Made by a program: the position numbers and the translations under genes. A stretch of 64,000 bases of DNA from Synechococcales cyanobacterium CNB. Lineage in GTDB: Bacteria; Planctomycetota; Phycisphaerae; Phycisphaerales; UBA1924. Location: assembly GCA_030263455.1 (NCBI GenBank), contig SZOZ01000002.1, forward strand, positions 372,001 to 436,000. The letters run 5' to 3'. Under the pieces are notes generated by a model. It saw nothing but the letters and a program-made list of their open reading frames with translations, was not told the DNA's origin and searched no databases. Below, one piece after another: positions 51,385-61,298 of the stretch. The stretch's first letter is position 1. Each line of letters starts with the position of its first letter.

Positions 51385-53160
51385 ATGAATCTTCTCAAGA
51401 CCCGTCCGATCGTTCTTGCCGCCGCCGCCCTTCTCGCCGTCGCCGGCCATGCCTCCGCTCAATGCGGCTTCCAGCACCTGCTGGCGTCCGACAAAGCGGC
51501 GGGCGACAACTTCGGCTACTCCCTCGCCACGACGAGTTACGGCGGGGTCAAGTCGTACATCATGGGCGCCCCGTTCGACGACAACGCACGGGGCACGGAC
51601 GCCGGTGCGGTCTACTCCTTCAGCAACAGCAACGGCAACCAGACGTGGAACGAGTACGCGAAGATCACCCCGCCGTACTCGCTGCCGAACGGATTCTTCG
51701 GCGCGTCGGTGGGGTTGCACGGCGCCGAGGCGATCATCTCGGCGGAGGGCGCGGCCCGCGTCTTCTTCTACCAGCGCACCGGCAACGTCTGGAACTTCCA
51801 CAAGGAGTGGCTCGGATCGAGCAGCGACGCGTTCGGGAAGGACGTGGCGATGGACGGATCGGTGGCCGTCTGCGGCGCTCCCTTCACCAACATCGAGGGC
51901 CAGGCCGGCGCGGGCCGCATCCACATCTACGAGCGCGACGCCAACTTCTCTTGGCACTACACCGGCATCCTCGCCCAGGAGAGCTTCTACCGCAACGGCT
52001 CCGACTGGATGGGCTGGAGCGTCGCAACCAACGGCACGCAGGTCATGGCCGGGGCGCCCCGCGGCGACACCCACGCCAACAAAACCGACACCGGCTGGGT
52101 GCTCGTCTGCGCAAAGGTCAACAACCTCTGGGCGCGCACCCAGACCATCTTCGCCCCCGACAGCACGGCGGGCGACCGCTTCGGGACGGACGTGGCGATG
52201 GATGGCAACTGGGCCGTCATCGGCGCGCCGAACGCCACCGTCGATGGCAAGGCGAACGCGGGCCTCGCGTACATCTACTACTACAACGGCACGTCGTGGT
52301 CGCACGCGGCGACGATCAAGCCCTACCCGGTGTACTCGGATGCGAACTTCGGAACGTCGGTGTCGATCAAGGGCGACCTCGTCTCGGTGACCTCGCCGGG
52401 GAAAGAGTACGCGTACGTGTTCCGGAAGGTCGGGTTCTCGAACTGGCCCCAGATCGCGCGGTACACGGACCCCGACAGCGGGACGGACACCTTCGCGAAG
52501 ACCGCGGTCGTCGACATCGACCGGGTGCTGATCGCGGACCCCGGCAACGACCCCTCCGGCCTGAACAACGCCGGCGCGGCGTACCACTTCCGCCTGAACC
52601 TCGGGATGTCCGACTCCTGTGAAGGCGCAATGCACGTCACCCAGGGCGACTACTACACCGGCTGCACCACCTACGCCGTCCTCGACGGCGGCGCCGACTG
52701 CCAGGGCCTCTCCACCTCCCCGGACGTCTACCACAAGATCACCGCCGACAAGGACGGCTCGCTCGAACTCGACACCTTCGGCTCCTCGTTCAACACCGTC
52801 CTCAGCATCCACGACGGATGCCCCACCACCTCGCAGAACACCCTCGCCTGCAACGACGACTTCAGCCCCTTCGAACTCAACTCCAGGATCATCGCACAGG
52901 TCAAGAAGGGCGTCGAGTACACCATCCGCATCGGCGGCGCAGGCGGCGAGCGCGGGTTCTACGTGCTGAGCGTCGGCGAGATCGTCCCGAACACCTGCTA
53001 CGCCGACTTCAACCAGGACGGCGTCCTCAACACGCTGGACTTCCTGATGTTCCTCAACGCATGGACCGCGCAGGAGAACGCCGCTGACTTCAACGACGAC
53101 GGCGTGGTCAACACGCTCGACGTGCTGGCGTACCTCAACGCCTACAACGCCGGCTGCTGA
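51385..53160 (+). CDS. Exported FG-GAP repeat protein with dockerin-type C-terminus
   Basis: A 591-residue exoprotein. The Sec signal is PIVLAAAALLAVAGHASAQ. About six to seven FG-GAP-like repeats (about 30-410; FGYSLATTSYGG, GDRFGTDVAMDGNWAVIGAP, FGTSVSIKGDLVSVTSPG) should form a beta-propeller as in integrin alpha chains. A PPC-like beta domain (about 410-530, ending YTIRIGGAGGERGFYVLSVG) and two dockerin repeats (YADFNQDGVLNTLDFLMFL and ADFNDDGVVNTLDVLAYLNA) finish the chain. CAGGAG precedes the ATG at 51385. It is a likely surface or extracellular protein. Confidence 0.88.
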   Translation: MNLLKTRPIVLAAAALLAVAGHASAQCGFQHLLASDKAAGDNFGYSLATTSYGGVKSYIMGAPFDDNARGTDAGAVYSFSNSNGNQTWNEYAKITPPYSLPNGFFGASVGLHGAEAIISAEGAARVFFYQRTGNVWNFHKEWLGSSSDAFGKDVAMDGSVAVCGAPFTNIEGQAGAGRIHIYERDANFSWHYTGILAQESFYRNGSDWMGWSVATNGTQVMAGAPRGDTHANKTDTGWVLVCAKVNNLWARTQTIFAPDSTAGDRFGTDVAMDGNWAVIGAPNATVDGKANAGLAYIYYYNGTSWSHAATIKPYPVYSDANFGTSVSIKGDLVSVTSPGKEYAYVFRKVGFSNWPQIARYTDPDSGTDTFAKTAVVDIDRVLIADPGNDPSGLNNAGAAYHFRLNLGMSDSCEGAMHVTQGDYYTGCTTYAVLDGGADCQGLSTSPDVYHKITADKDGSLELDTFGSSFNTVLSIHDGCPTTSQNTLACNDDFSPFELNSRIIAQVKKGVEYTIRIGGAGGERGFYVLSVGEIVPNTCYADFNQDGVLNTLDFLMFLNAWTAQENAADFNDDGVVNTLDVLAYLNAYNAGC

Positions 53161-53196
53161 TCTCAACCGTCCTCGAACCACAACCGGTTCCGACGC

Positions 53197-53236
53197 GACC
53201 CGGCCCATCCGCACCTCCGCGGGTGGGCCGGGTTCG
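53197..53236 (+). terminator. Terminator of the FG-GAP/dockerin gene
   Basis: An extended hairpin: ACCCGGCCCA (53198-53207) pairs with TGGGCCGGGT (53224-53233), and the inner CCGC/GCGG (53209-53212, 53219-53222) continues the stem. It lies 37 bp after the stop; the following sequence is pyrimidine-rich. Confidence 0.75.
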
Positions 53237-53371
53237 CTCTTCCCCGGCTCACGCGGACAGGGACGCCTGGAATGCGCAGCCCACCCAAGCCGTGGTACAG
53301 TCCCGGCCCGCGCGGCACAACCGCCCTGCAACGGCGCGCCCGCGCGCCGGTACGGTCGAGGAGGCGACCCG

Positions 53372-54718
53372 ATGCGTGAACGTTTGCGGTGGGTGTTCAT
53401 GGCCCTGGTTTGCGGCGTCTCCGCGGCGTGGGCGCAGGAACCGGCTCGAGTCTCCGAGATCAGCCTGCACGCGCCGAGCGGCGTCTGGTCGGCGTGGCTC
53501 GACAACGGCGCCCGCGCTCACTACGCCCACCGCGCGGGCGGGCGATTCGCCGTCACGGTCACCCTCGCTGGGGGAGAGTTGCACGAAACCGCTCAGACCC
53601 GCGGCCTGAGCGCCGCCGCGGCGGCAGCGTGGAGCGACGCCCGAGGAGCGCGCTCGAAGGCGGAACGCCAAGGCGTCATGGTCGAGGCGCGGGCAACGGG
53701 CGATGCGATCGTGCTGACGCTGACGGGTTCCTCGGGTCGCGAAGCGGAGGCGTTCGACGCGCTCCGGGCGATGCTGACCGAGCCGCGGATCGACGCCGGC
53801 GCCCTCGCCTCGTGGCGATCCGCCGAACTGATCGTGCATCAGGAACGCGCGGGAGACTCGCAGGCTGCCTTCCAGCGGCTGGTGAGCGAGACGCTGCACC
53901 CCGAGCGCGACCCGCGCACGCTGCCGCCCGGCCCGGAACGGCTGCGGGCGATCGACGAGGTCGAGACCAGGGCATGGCTCGAAGCCAGGCTGGCCGACTC
54001 CCCTGTGGAACTGGCGGTCGCGGGCGAAGTCGCACGCGAGACCGCTTTCGACGGCATCGTCGAGACCGTCGGGCGGCTGGCGGCGCGAGGGAGGATCGGG
54101 CGGGGCACGCACGACGATCTGCGTCGAATCGAGCGCCCGCGCGGCCCGCTCGAGGGAAAGGCCCGCGCGCCCTCAGGGACGAAAGATTCGCTGGTGATGC
54201 GCGGGTTCTTCGGCGCGGACCTCGAAAGTCTCGACGACGTGCGCGCCCTGCACCTCAGCGCGGAGGCTCTCTCCGAGCGACTGCCCGCCGTCCTCAAGGA
54301 GGCGGGAGCGGATGAGGGGGGCGTGCGCGTGGGCGCCGCGCCGGGCGTGGAGCATCCCGGGTTCGGGCTGGTCTGGGTGGCCGCGTCGTGCGCACCGGGA
54401 TCGGAGGGGCGCGTGCTGCAGCGGATCGACCGGGAGTTCGACGCGTTCGCTCGGTCGGGGCCGGCGGCGACGGAGTTGGAAGCCGCGCGCGCTCGATTGC
54501 TGCGGCTCATCGAGCGGCAGTCGGCAGACCCGGCCGCGTGGTCGGCACGCCTGGCGCAGATGACCTACCGGGGGCATACACCGGACCAGGTGGCAGGTGT
54601 CGCGGAAGGGTACTCGACGATCACAGCCGAGCGCGTGCGCGACGCCTTCGCGCGACATCACACGGCGGAGGGCGCGGTGCGGGTCGTCGTGCGGGCGGAG
54701 GAGGAAGAGCGTGAATAA
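53372..54718 (+). CDS. Exported M16 (insulinase-like) peptidase homologue without the zinc site
   Basis: A 448-residue protein with a Sec signal (VFMALVCGVSAAWAQ). The fold pattern is that of one M16 unit: LDNGARAHYAHRAGGRFAVT, FDALRAMLTEPRIDAGALAS, VAGEVARETAFDGIVETVG, and in the second half SLVMRGFFGADLESLDDVRA and DFARHHTAE-like end segments. The HxxEH motif that should follow the first strand is absent (the site reads LHETAQTRGLSAAAAAAWSD). It is therefore probably a non-catalytic partner of an active M16 protease; no such partner is in the window, but the annotated region upstream is unrelated. Confidence 0.75.
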   Translation: MRERLRWVFMALVCGVSAAWAQEPARVSEISLHAPSGVWSAWLDNGARAHYAHRAGGRFAVTVTLAGGELHETAQTRGLSAAAAAAWSDARGARSKAERQGVMVEARATGDAIVLTLTGSSGREAEAFDALRAMLTEPRIDAGALASWRSAELIVHQERAGDSQAAFQRLVSETLHPERDPRTLPPGPERLRAIDEVETRAWLEARLADSPVELAVAGEVARETAFDGIVETVGRLAARGRIGRGTHDDLRRIERPRGPLEGKARAPSGTKDSLVMRGFFGADLESLDDVRALHLSAEALSERLPAVLKEAGADEGGVRVGAAPGVEHPGFGLVWVAASCAPGSEGRVLQRIDREFDAFARSGPAATELEAARARLLRLIERQSADPAAWSARLAQMTYRGHTPDQVAGVAEGYSTITAERVRDAFARHHTAEGAVRVVVRAEEEERE

Positions 54719-54769
54719 CGCGGAGCGAGGAGAAGTGCCGCCAAGGCGCGGCGGATCGATCGCGCGCGG

Positions 54770-55036
54770 TCATTCATCGCGCGCAACGACGCGGACGTTT
54801 CTGCGGCCATCGTGCTGGAAGACGCGAGCGATCGCTCGCCTGAACGCGAGGACCCCGGCGAGGCAGCCGACGACCAGCGCGCCGACGATGAACGCGGGTA
54901 TCAGGAGCAGCACGCCCAGTCCGACGGCGCCGACGAGCATGAGCAGGGCGACGACACGCGCCGCAAGGGGCGGGCGAACGACCCCGGAAACACCGGAGAC
55001 GTGCGCACGCGTGGTGGTGATGCGCCACTGCTCCAC
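54770..55036 (-). CDS. Small membrane protein, unknown function
   Basis: An 88-residue protein with two adjacent hydrophobic helices (VVALLMLVGAVGLGVLLLIP and AFIVGALVVGCLAGVLAF) and basic ends. It converges on the M16-like gene. No family is recognised; coding potential rests on the clean two-helix topology and position. Confidence 0.5.
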   Translation of the reverse strand: MEQWRITTTRAHVSGVSGVVRPPLAARVVALLMLVGAVGLGVLLLIPAFIVGALVVGCLAGVLAFRRAIARVFQHDGRRNVRVVARDE

Positions 55037-55407
55037 GGGTCATGGTAGCGCGTGAAGAAATGCACCCCGGCGGCCGGCTTGCGCCTGACCGCACGGGGTG
55101 CGGAGGGTGACGCTTCGCGTGTTCGCGCGGTACACAAGCAGCTGCGCATCGCTCGCAGCATCCAGGATCGATCGATCAGCATGCGGTCGTGCCGTCCCTC
55201 CTCCGGGCGGCTTCCCACCGAATCCCATCAGCGCCGCCCGCAACGACGACGCCGACCTCCTTGTCTCTCTCGCAGCATCAGAACCGATCCGCTCTCTCGC
55301 TGCAACCCAACCGTACACCGAATCCGTGCGAATTCCGGTTGCAAGGCGCATCGAAACGGGGCCGGAACAGCGTTCCAGCCCCGGTCAGGATCAACTCCGT
55401 CACCGCG
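55037..55407. other. Intergenic region downstream of the PEP-CTERM gene
   Basis: About 370 bp. It contains the terminator at 55357-55383 and, nearer 55037, should hold the promoter of the small membrane protein. I see no gene or other structure. Confidence 0.35.
55357..55383 (-). terminator. Terminator of the PEP-CTERM gene at 55408
   Basis: On the minus strand a 12-bp stem with one mismatch (arms 55383-55372 and 55368-55357, 3-nt loop) is followed by TTTCG. It starts 25 bp after the stop codon. Confidence 0.7.
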
Positions 55408-56115
55408 TCAGCGGCTACGACGGCGGGGAACGGCCAGCAGCAGGCCCCCGGCGGCGAGGGTCAGCGGACCGGGCGCGGGGATAACCGTGATCTGGTCCTG
55501 CGCACCGAACGAGCGGAGGCCGACCAGCCCCCGACGCGCCGAGTCGGAGCCAACAGCATCGAACATGGCGACGAGGTGGCCGGAGATGCCCGAGGAGAGC
55601 GGCCCGCCGCCGGTGTCCTTGACCTTCAGCTCGCCCGCGGTCACGTCGAGGCTCGCGCGCCCGATCGCGGGGTCGTAATCGGTGACGACCTCCCAGACGG
55701 CAATCTGGAACGCAGCGGCGAAGTCCTTGGAAACGCCGGTATCGAACTGCTGCCCGCCGGCCCAGTTGAAGAGGTCGTACACGCCGCCGGCGCGGGCGAA
55801 GCCCATCGGCGATGAGTCGGGCATGTCGGGGATCGTGACGACCGTGTAGGTGGTGGGCGAGGACTTGACGTACTCGTAGAGATCGGTGCAGTAGGTGAGG
55901 TGGTCGCCGACGAGGTCCGCGCCCAGGCCGGTGCCCGACAGGATGCTGTGCTTCAACTGGCCGGCAAAGACGGACATGGACTTGTCGCCGATGGTCACCT
56001 TGACGTTCCGCCCCTGGCCAGTTCCCGTGAACTTCATCTCGACGACGTCAGCCGACGCAGCGAACGCGAACCCGGCAGCCGCGAACACACCGGCAAGACA
56101 ACTGGTCTTCATCAT
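55408..56115 (-). CDS. Exported PEP-CTERM-type protein
   Basis: A 235-residue protein with a signal peptide (CLAGVFAAAGFAFAASADV) and a C-terminal sorting signal: VIPAPGPL, hydrophobic TLAAGGLLLAV and PRRRSR. The mature chain holds TYCTDLYEYVKSSPTTYTVV and AFQIAVWEVVTDYD, a pattern seen in a family of small PEP-CTERM proteins with a Cys and a conserved WEV motif (thioester-domain-like QxAVWEV). CAGGAG lies 8 bp before the ATG at 56115. It probably ends up surface-anchored after exosortase processing. Confidence 0.82.
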   Translation of the reverse strand: MMKTSCLAGVFAAAGFAFAASADVVEMKFTGTGQGRNVKVTIGDKSMSVFAGQLKHSILSGTGLGADLVGDHLTYCTDLYEYVKSSPTTYTVVTIPDMPDSSPMGFARAGGVYDLFNWAGGQQFDTGVSKDFAAAFQIAVWEVVTDYDPAIGRASLDVTAGELKVKDTGGGPLSSGISGHLVAMFDAVGSDSARRGLVGLRSFGAQDQITVIPAPGPLTLAAGGLLLAVPRRRSR

Positions 56116-56477
56116 GTCGTGGTCTCCTGCGGCCGGGGAGCGCCGACGATCGCCCGTCGAGGCCGGCCACTCACGATGTGCCAAACGGGATCGGAGGCCG
56201 CCAGCAGGAGGCTCAGATTGAGGGACGTTGGCGCGGGTAGGGAGAGATGGGGGAGATGGCACATCGGCGAATGGCAGAGGAGCAAACCGGGAAGCCACCC
56301 GGTTCGGTGATGGGGCGAGCGCGTCTCCCCCCGGCAGCAACGGGACACCGCTGGCACGTGCTTCGTGCTCTGTTCGGGGTGGAGGGAGGTGGGTGGAATG
56401 GCTGTCGATTGCGCGTGGGGAGAGGAGTGGCGGGTACACTGCGAGTCGGACGATTGAGTCTCAAGGGATAGTGATCC
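56116..56477. promoter_or_regulatory. Divergent control region of the PEP-CTERM gene and dnaE
   Basis: A 362-bp spacer between divergent genes. No reading frame is convincing. Promoters for both genes must lie here; I cannot assign boxes with confidence. Confidence 0.35.
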
Positions 56478-59400
56478 ATGCCCGCCGAAACACCATCCAT
56501 GGGGTTTCTCGGGGCAACCGATGCCCCGGCGCGGTTTGTCCACCTGCACCTGCACTCCGAGTACTCGCTGCTGGACGGCGCGAACCGGATCGACCGCCTC
56601 GTGGCGAGGGTCCGGGAACTGGGGATGCCGGCGGTGGCGCTCACGGACCACGGGAACCTGCACGGCGCGGTGGCGTTCTACGAGGCGGCACGCAAGGCCG
56701 GCGTGAAGCCCATCCTGGGCGTCGAGGCGTACGTCGCGCCGGGGGATCGGCGCGACCGGACATACACCGGCGTCGCCGACGGCGGGTACCACCTCGTGCT
56801 GCTGGCCGAGAACGAGACCGGGTGGCACAACCTGATGGCGATGTGCTCGGAGGCCTACCTCACGGGGTTCTACTTTAAGCCGCGCATCGACCGCGCGCTG
56901 CTGGAAGAGCGGCACTCGGGCCTGATCGCGATCAACGGGCACCTCGGGTCGGAGATCGGCGAGCACCTGCTGCGGTTCGTGCAGCGCGACGACAGGACGG
57001 CGTGGGAGGCAGCGGTCGAGTCGGCGCGGTGGCACGCGCGCGTGTTCTCCGACGAGGGCACCGGGCCTCGCTTCTATGTGGAGTTGCAGCACCACGTCCC
57101 GGAGCAGAACGCGATCAACCTGCACCTCGTCCGGCTGGCTCGCGAGTTGAGCCTGCCGCTCGTGTGCGACAACGACGCCCACTTCCTGCTGGCGGACGAC
57201 CACGACGCGCACGACTCGCTGATCTGCATCTCGACGGGCAAAACCAAGGACGACCCGAACCGGATGCGGTATACGCCGGAGTTGTACGTCAAGAGCGCGG
57301 AGCAGATGGAGGAGCTGTTCAGGCGCGAGTTGCCCGACGCGGCGGAAGAGGCGCTGGGGAACACGGTGCGGATCGCGGAGCGGTGCAACGTGGAACTGCC
57401 GATCGGGGCCAACCACGCGCCGGTCGTGCGCGTCCGCATCCCCGGTGACGCGGACCTGCCCCGGCGCGACGACCCGCGGTTCGGCGGCGACCTCTCGGCT
57501 TGGCACCGGGCCTACTGCGCCGCGTTCACGCTCGAACCCTACGACGCGACACACGACCGCACGGACCCCGCGGCGGTGAAGGCGGAGTGTGACCGCGCAC
57601 TGCGCATGCTTGCCGAAGCGGGCATGGCGTGGCGCTACGGCATGATCGGCGATGCGTCGCCGGAGCGGGCACGGCTGAACCGTGAACTGAACATCCTGGC
57701 GGATAAGGGGATCTCGCCCTACTTCCTGATCGTCTGGGACTTCGTGAACTGGGGCCGGCAGCGCGGCATCCCCGCGATCGCACGCGGCTCGGGCGTCGGC
57801 ACGATGGTCGGATACGTGCTCGGCCTCTCGAACGCCTGCCCGGTGCGCTACGGGCTGCTCTTCGAGCGGTTCACCGACCCCGACCGTGCGGAGTACCCGG
57901 ACATCGACATCGACCTGTGCCAGGACGGCCGGGCCGAGGTGCTGGACTACGTGCGCCGCAAGTACGGGCACGTGGCGCAGATCATCACGTTCGGAACGCT
58001 CAAGGCGCGGGCCGCGATCCGCGACGTGGCGCGGGTGCTCGGCGTGCCGCTGGCGAAGGCCGACCGGATCGCGAAGCAGGTGCCGGAACAGTTGGGGATC
58101 ACGCTGGACCGCGCGCTGGAGGCGGAGCCGGACTTCCGGGCGATGTACGACGCCGACCCGGAGGCGAAGCGCGTCATCGACACCGCGCGGCGCATCGAGG
58201 GGCAGGCGCGGCACGCGGGCGTGCACGCCGCCGGTGTCATCGTGGCGACACGACCGCTGCACGAGATCATCCCCCTCTACCGGCAGACGAACGCGGCGGA
58301 GCACGAGATCGTCACGCAATGGGACGGCCCGACCTGCGAGAAGATGGGCCTGCTCAAGATGGACTTCCTCGGGCTGCGGACCCTGAGCGTCATCGAGCGC
58401 GCCAAGCGACTGATCCGCGAGGGGCTGGCCGAAGAAGCGATCTACGGCGCGGTCGGCCGCACGCCCGGCGACGGCGGCCCGCACCCGCTCGACCTCGAGC
58501 GACTGACCTACGACGACCCGCGGGTGTTCGCGATGTTCCAGCGGGCGGACACGACGGGCGTGTTCCAGTTCGAATCCGGCGGGATGCGCAGGCTGCTCAC
58601 CGAGATGAAGCCGGACCGGCTCGAAGACCTGATCGCCGCGAACGCGCTCTTCAGGCCGGGGCCGATGGACCTGATCCCGGACTACAACCGACGCAAGCAC
58701 GGCGCGGACCGCGTTCCGCTGGTGCACCCCATCGTCGATCGGCACACCGCCGAGACCTACGGCGTGATGGTGTACCAGGAACAGGTAATGCTGATCGTGC
58801 ACGAACTGGGCGGCGTGCCCCTCCGCGCGGCGTACGGCCTCATCAAGGCGATCAGCAAGAAGAAGGAAAAAACGATCGCAGCGGAACGGTCTCGCTTCCT
58901 CGATGGCGCGCAGAAGAACGGGCTGAGCTTCGCGGCCGCAGAGGAACTGTTCGAGTTGATCCTCAAGTTCGCCGGCTACGGGTTCAACAAGTCGCATTCC
59001 ACCGGCTACGCGATCGTGGCCTACCAGACGGCATACCTGAAAACGTACTTCCCGAACCAGTACATGGCCGCCTTCCTCACCTATGAAAGCCAGGCCCAGA
59101 AGGCGAGCGACTGGACACCGTACCTCGAAGACTGCAAGCGGACGCGGTTCATCGAGCCGGCGACCGGGCGCGTGCTGCGGATCGGCGTCGAGGTCCGACC
59201 GCCGGACGTCAACCTGTCGCAGGCGGAGTTCTCCGTCGTCTTCGACGAGGGCGAGCCGCGCGACGCGCACCACGGGCACGTTCGCTTCGGATTGCGCGCG
59301 ATCAAGGGCGCGGGCGCGAAGGCGATCGAGGCGATCATGCGGGAGCGGGACGGAGAGACCGAGAAATCGAGGGGCCAGAGATCCGAACTGCCCCTGCTTG

Positions 59401-60500
59401 ACGCCTCGATGCCGCGCTCGCTCGATGCCCCTCTTCAGGTCAACGTTTCCCACAAGCCCTTCGCGTCTCTGTTCGATTTCTGCGAGCGCGTGCCGCAGAA
59501 CGCGGTGAACAAGGCGACGATCGAGGCGCTGGTGAAGAGCGGGGCGTTCGACTCGCTGCACGGGCGCGAACGCCGCGCGGCGATGATCGCGACGATCGAG
59601 CAGGCGGTGGCCGCGGGGCAGAAGGCGGCCCACGACCGGGCGACAGGGCAGGGGCAGCTCTTCGGATTCGGGAGCGAGCCGGAGCAGGCCGCGGGCATGC
59701 CAGGCGCACCGACTCCGCTCGCGCCGGCGCAGGCGTGGAGTGAGAGTGAAACGCTCCGCAACGAGAAGGACGCCCTCGGGTTCTACGTGTCCAGCCACCC
59801 GCTGGAGCAGTGGGCGTCGTGGATCGCCGTCTTCGCGTCCCACCGGGTGCAGGACCTGCACGACCTGCCGGAGGACACGCGGGTACGGCTGGCCGTGCTG
59901 GCGCAGTCGGTGCGAACCACCGTGGTCCGCAACGGGCGCAGTGCGGGGCAGAAGATGGCGATGATCACGGTCGAAGACCTGACCGGAGCGGCGGACGCCG
60001 TGCTCTTTGCGGATGCCTATGCGCGCTACGGGCACGTGCTGGGGACGGACGCCCCGTTCTTCCTCTTGGGCCGGATCGACCGCTCACGCGGCGAGCCGCA
60101 GGTGATCGCGGACTCACTGGTGCCGATCGACGGCGTGCCGCTGCAAGGGGGCCGCCTGCGGATCACGGTCTCCGAGCCGAAGCTGAACGGGTCGTCGGAA
60201 CGGGCACTGCGGCAGGTGGCCGCGATCCTGGGACGCCAGGGGACGACACCAAAGAATGGAGCAGCGAACGGGGGGCCTGGCGCGGTGAACGGGGGGCAGC
60301 CCTCGGTGCCGGTCGAGCTGCTGATCGACACGGGGGATTGCCTGTGCGAAATCAAGCCGGGGTCGCCGCTTCGGTGCCCGCTCGCGCCGGAGACGCTGGT
60401 AACCCTAGCGGAACTGCTGGGCCGGGAGGCGCTGAACCTGGTGGGTGGGCAGAGCGTGGAGATCGATCGGCCGGGACGCTCCAACTACCGCAGCGGCTGA
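56478..60500 (+). CDS. dnaE: DNA polymerase III alpha subunit
   Basis: A 1340-residue replicative polymerase of the DnaE1 type. The PHP domain opens at residue 15 (FVHLHLHSEYSLLDGANRID) and keeps its histidines (LTDHGNLHGAV). The palm has the catalytic acids in YPDIDIDLCQDGR (about residue 474), fingers motifs follow (KMDFLGLRTLSVIERAKRL, FQFESGGMRRLLTEMKPD), then helix-hairpin-helix and OB-fold (MAMITVEDLTGAADAVLFAD). It is longer than the Escherichia coli enzyme (1160) because of Gly/Asn/Pro-rich inserts near the C-terminus. The ATG at 56478 gives the usual N-terminus. Confidence 0.97.
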   Translation: MPAETPSMGFLGATDAPARFVHLHLHSEYSLLDGANRIDRLVARVRELGMPAVALTDHGNLHGAVAFYEAARKAGVKPILGVEAYVAPGDRRDRTYTGVADGGYHLVLLAENETGWHNLMAMCSEAYLTGFYFKPRIDRALLEERHSGLIAINGHLGSEIGEHLLRFVQRDDRTAWEAAVESARWHARVFSDEGTGPRFYVELQHHVPEQNAINLHLVRLARELSLPLVCDNDAHFLLADDHDAHDSLICISTGKTKDDPNRMRYTPELYVKSAEQMEELFRRELPDAAEEALGNTVRIAERCNVELPIGANHAPVVRVRIPGDADLPRRDDPRFGGDLSAWHRAYCAAFTLEPYDATHDRTDPAAVKAECDRALRMLAEAGMAWRYGMIGDASPERARLNRELNILADKGISPYFLIVWDFVNWGRQRGIPAIARGSGVGTMVGYVLGLSNACPVRYGLLFERFTDPDRAEYPDIDIDLCQDGRAEVLDYVRRKYGHVAQIITFGTLKARAAIRDVARVLGVPLAKADRIAKQVPEQLGITLDRALEAEPDFRAMYDADPEAKRVIDTARRIEGQARHAGVHAAGVIVATRPLHEIIPLYRQTNAAEHEIVTQWDGPTCEKMGLLKMDFLGLRTLSVIERAKRLIREGLAEEAIYGAVGRTPGDGGPHPLDLERLTYDDPRVFAMFQRADTTGVFQFESGGMRRLLTEMKPDRLEDLIAANALFRPGPMDLIPDYNRRKHGADRVPLVHPIVDRHTAETYGVMVYQEQVMLIVHELGGVPLRAAYGLIKAISKKKEKTIAAERSRFLDGAQKNGLSFAAAEELFELILKFAGYGFNKSHSTGYAIVAYQTAYLKTYFPNQYMAAFLTYESQAQKASDWTPYLEDCKRTRFIEPATGRVLRIGVEVRPPDVNLSQAEFSVVFDEGEPRDAHHGHVRFGLRAIKGAGAKAIEAIMRERDGETEKSRGQRSELPLLDASMPRSLDAPLQVNVSHKPFASLFDFCERVPQNAVNKATIEALVKSGAFDSLHGRERRAAMIATIEQAVAAGQKAAHDRATGQGQLFGFGSEPEQAAGMPGAPTPLAPAQAWSESETLRNEKDALGFYVSSHPLEQWASWIAVFASHRVQDLHDLPEDTRVRLAVLAQSVRTTVVRNGRSAGQKMAMITVEDLTGAADAVLFADAYARYGHVLGTDAPFFLLGRIDRSRGEPQVIADSLVPIDGVPLQGGRLRITVSEPKLNGSSERALRQVAAILGRQGTTPKNGAANGGPGAVNGGQPSVPVELLIDTGDCLCEIKPGSPLRCPLAPETLVTLAELLGREALNLVGGQSVEIDRPGRSNYRSG

Positions 60501-60580
60501 TCGTCAAACTCCAAGATACGACGGAAACTTGGGGTTTGAGAGCCGCAAACTCCAAATGTGAGTCTTGCACTGCCGTTCGA

Positions 60581-61255
60581 TTACTCCAGCGACGTCCCCT
60601 CCCACCGGGTCTTCAGCCCGTGCTCGACGCCGAGGAGGTCGAGGGTCTTGCCGACGATGAAGTCGACGAGGTCTTCGACGCGCCGGGGGTGGAGGTAGAA
60701 GCCGGGGTTGGTGGGGCAGACGGTGGCGCCCGCGAGGGTGAGCGTGCGCATGTTCTCGATGTCGATGAGGCTCAGCGGCGTCTCGCGGTGGCAGAGGATG
60801 AGGGGTCTTCGTTCCTTGAGGCAGACCATGGCGGCGCGGGTCAGGAGGTTGCTGCCGCTGCCCGAGGCGATCGCACCGAGGGTGGCGCTCGAGCAGGGGA
60901 GGATCACCATCCCCCGGTGGAGGAAACTGCCCGAGGCGATGACCGCACCGACGTCCCTGTTGGGGTGGACGACGAGGCGGCCGGAGAGGGTGCCGACGTC
61001 GCGCCCCCGGTCGCACTGACCGCGTGGATCGTCGCCGGTCGATGAAGCGATGTCGGGCAACAGCCCTTCGAGGGTAATCGTGCGCACGCCGGCCTCGTCG
61101 GCGAGGAGGCGTCGGCCATAGTCGCTGACCACCAAGTGAACCTCGTGCCCGCCCCGGAGGAGCACCTCCAGAAGCCGAAGGGCGTAGGCCGCGCCGGACG
61201 CGCCGGTGATGCCCAGGACGAATCGGCCTGTCGCGCTGCTCGGCTCGCGGATCAC
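60581..61255 (-). CDS. ubiX: Flavin prenyltransferase UbiX
   Basis: A 224-residue enzyme that joins a dimethylallyl group to FMN, making the prenyl-FMN cofactor of UbiD decarboxylases. The FMN-binding start FVLGITGASGAAYALRLLEV, VIASGSFLHRGMVILPCSSA with TLGAIASGSGSNLLTRAA, and LCHRETPLSLIDIENMRTL followed by GATVCPTNPGFY are diagnostic. I chose the GTG at 61255, just before the family N-terminus, because longer frames run into the divergent gene's leader. No ubiD is present in the window. Confidence 0.92.
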   Translation of the reverse strand: MIREPSSATGRFVLGITGASGAAYALRLLEVLLRGGHEVHLVVSDYGRRLLADEAGVRTITLEGLLPDIASSTGDDPRGQCDRGRDVGTLSGRLVVHPNRDVGAVIASGSFLHRGMVILPCSSATLGAIASGSGSNLLTRAAMVCLKERRPLILCHRETPLSLIDIENMRTLTLAGATVCPTNPGFYLHPRRVEDLVDFIVGKTLDLLGVEHGLKTRWEGTSLE

Positions 61256-61298
61256 GCCCAACTCTAGGAAAGCGGGGCATCCCGCCGATCGAAGGACC

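Noticed and set aside
56112-60035. Long minus-strand open frame (1307 codons) opposite dnaE
   Set aside because: dnaE is unmistakable on the plus strand; the antisense frame has the composition of a codon-bias artefact.
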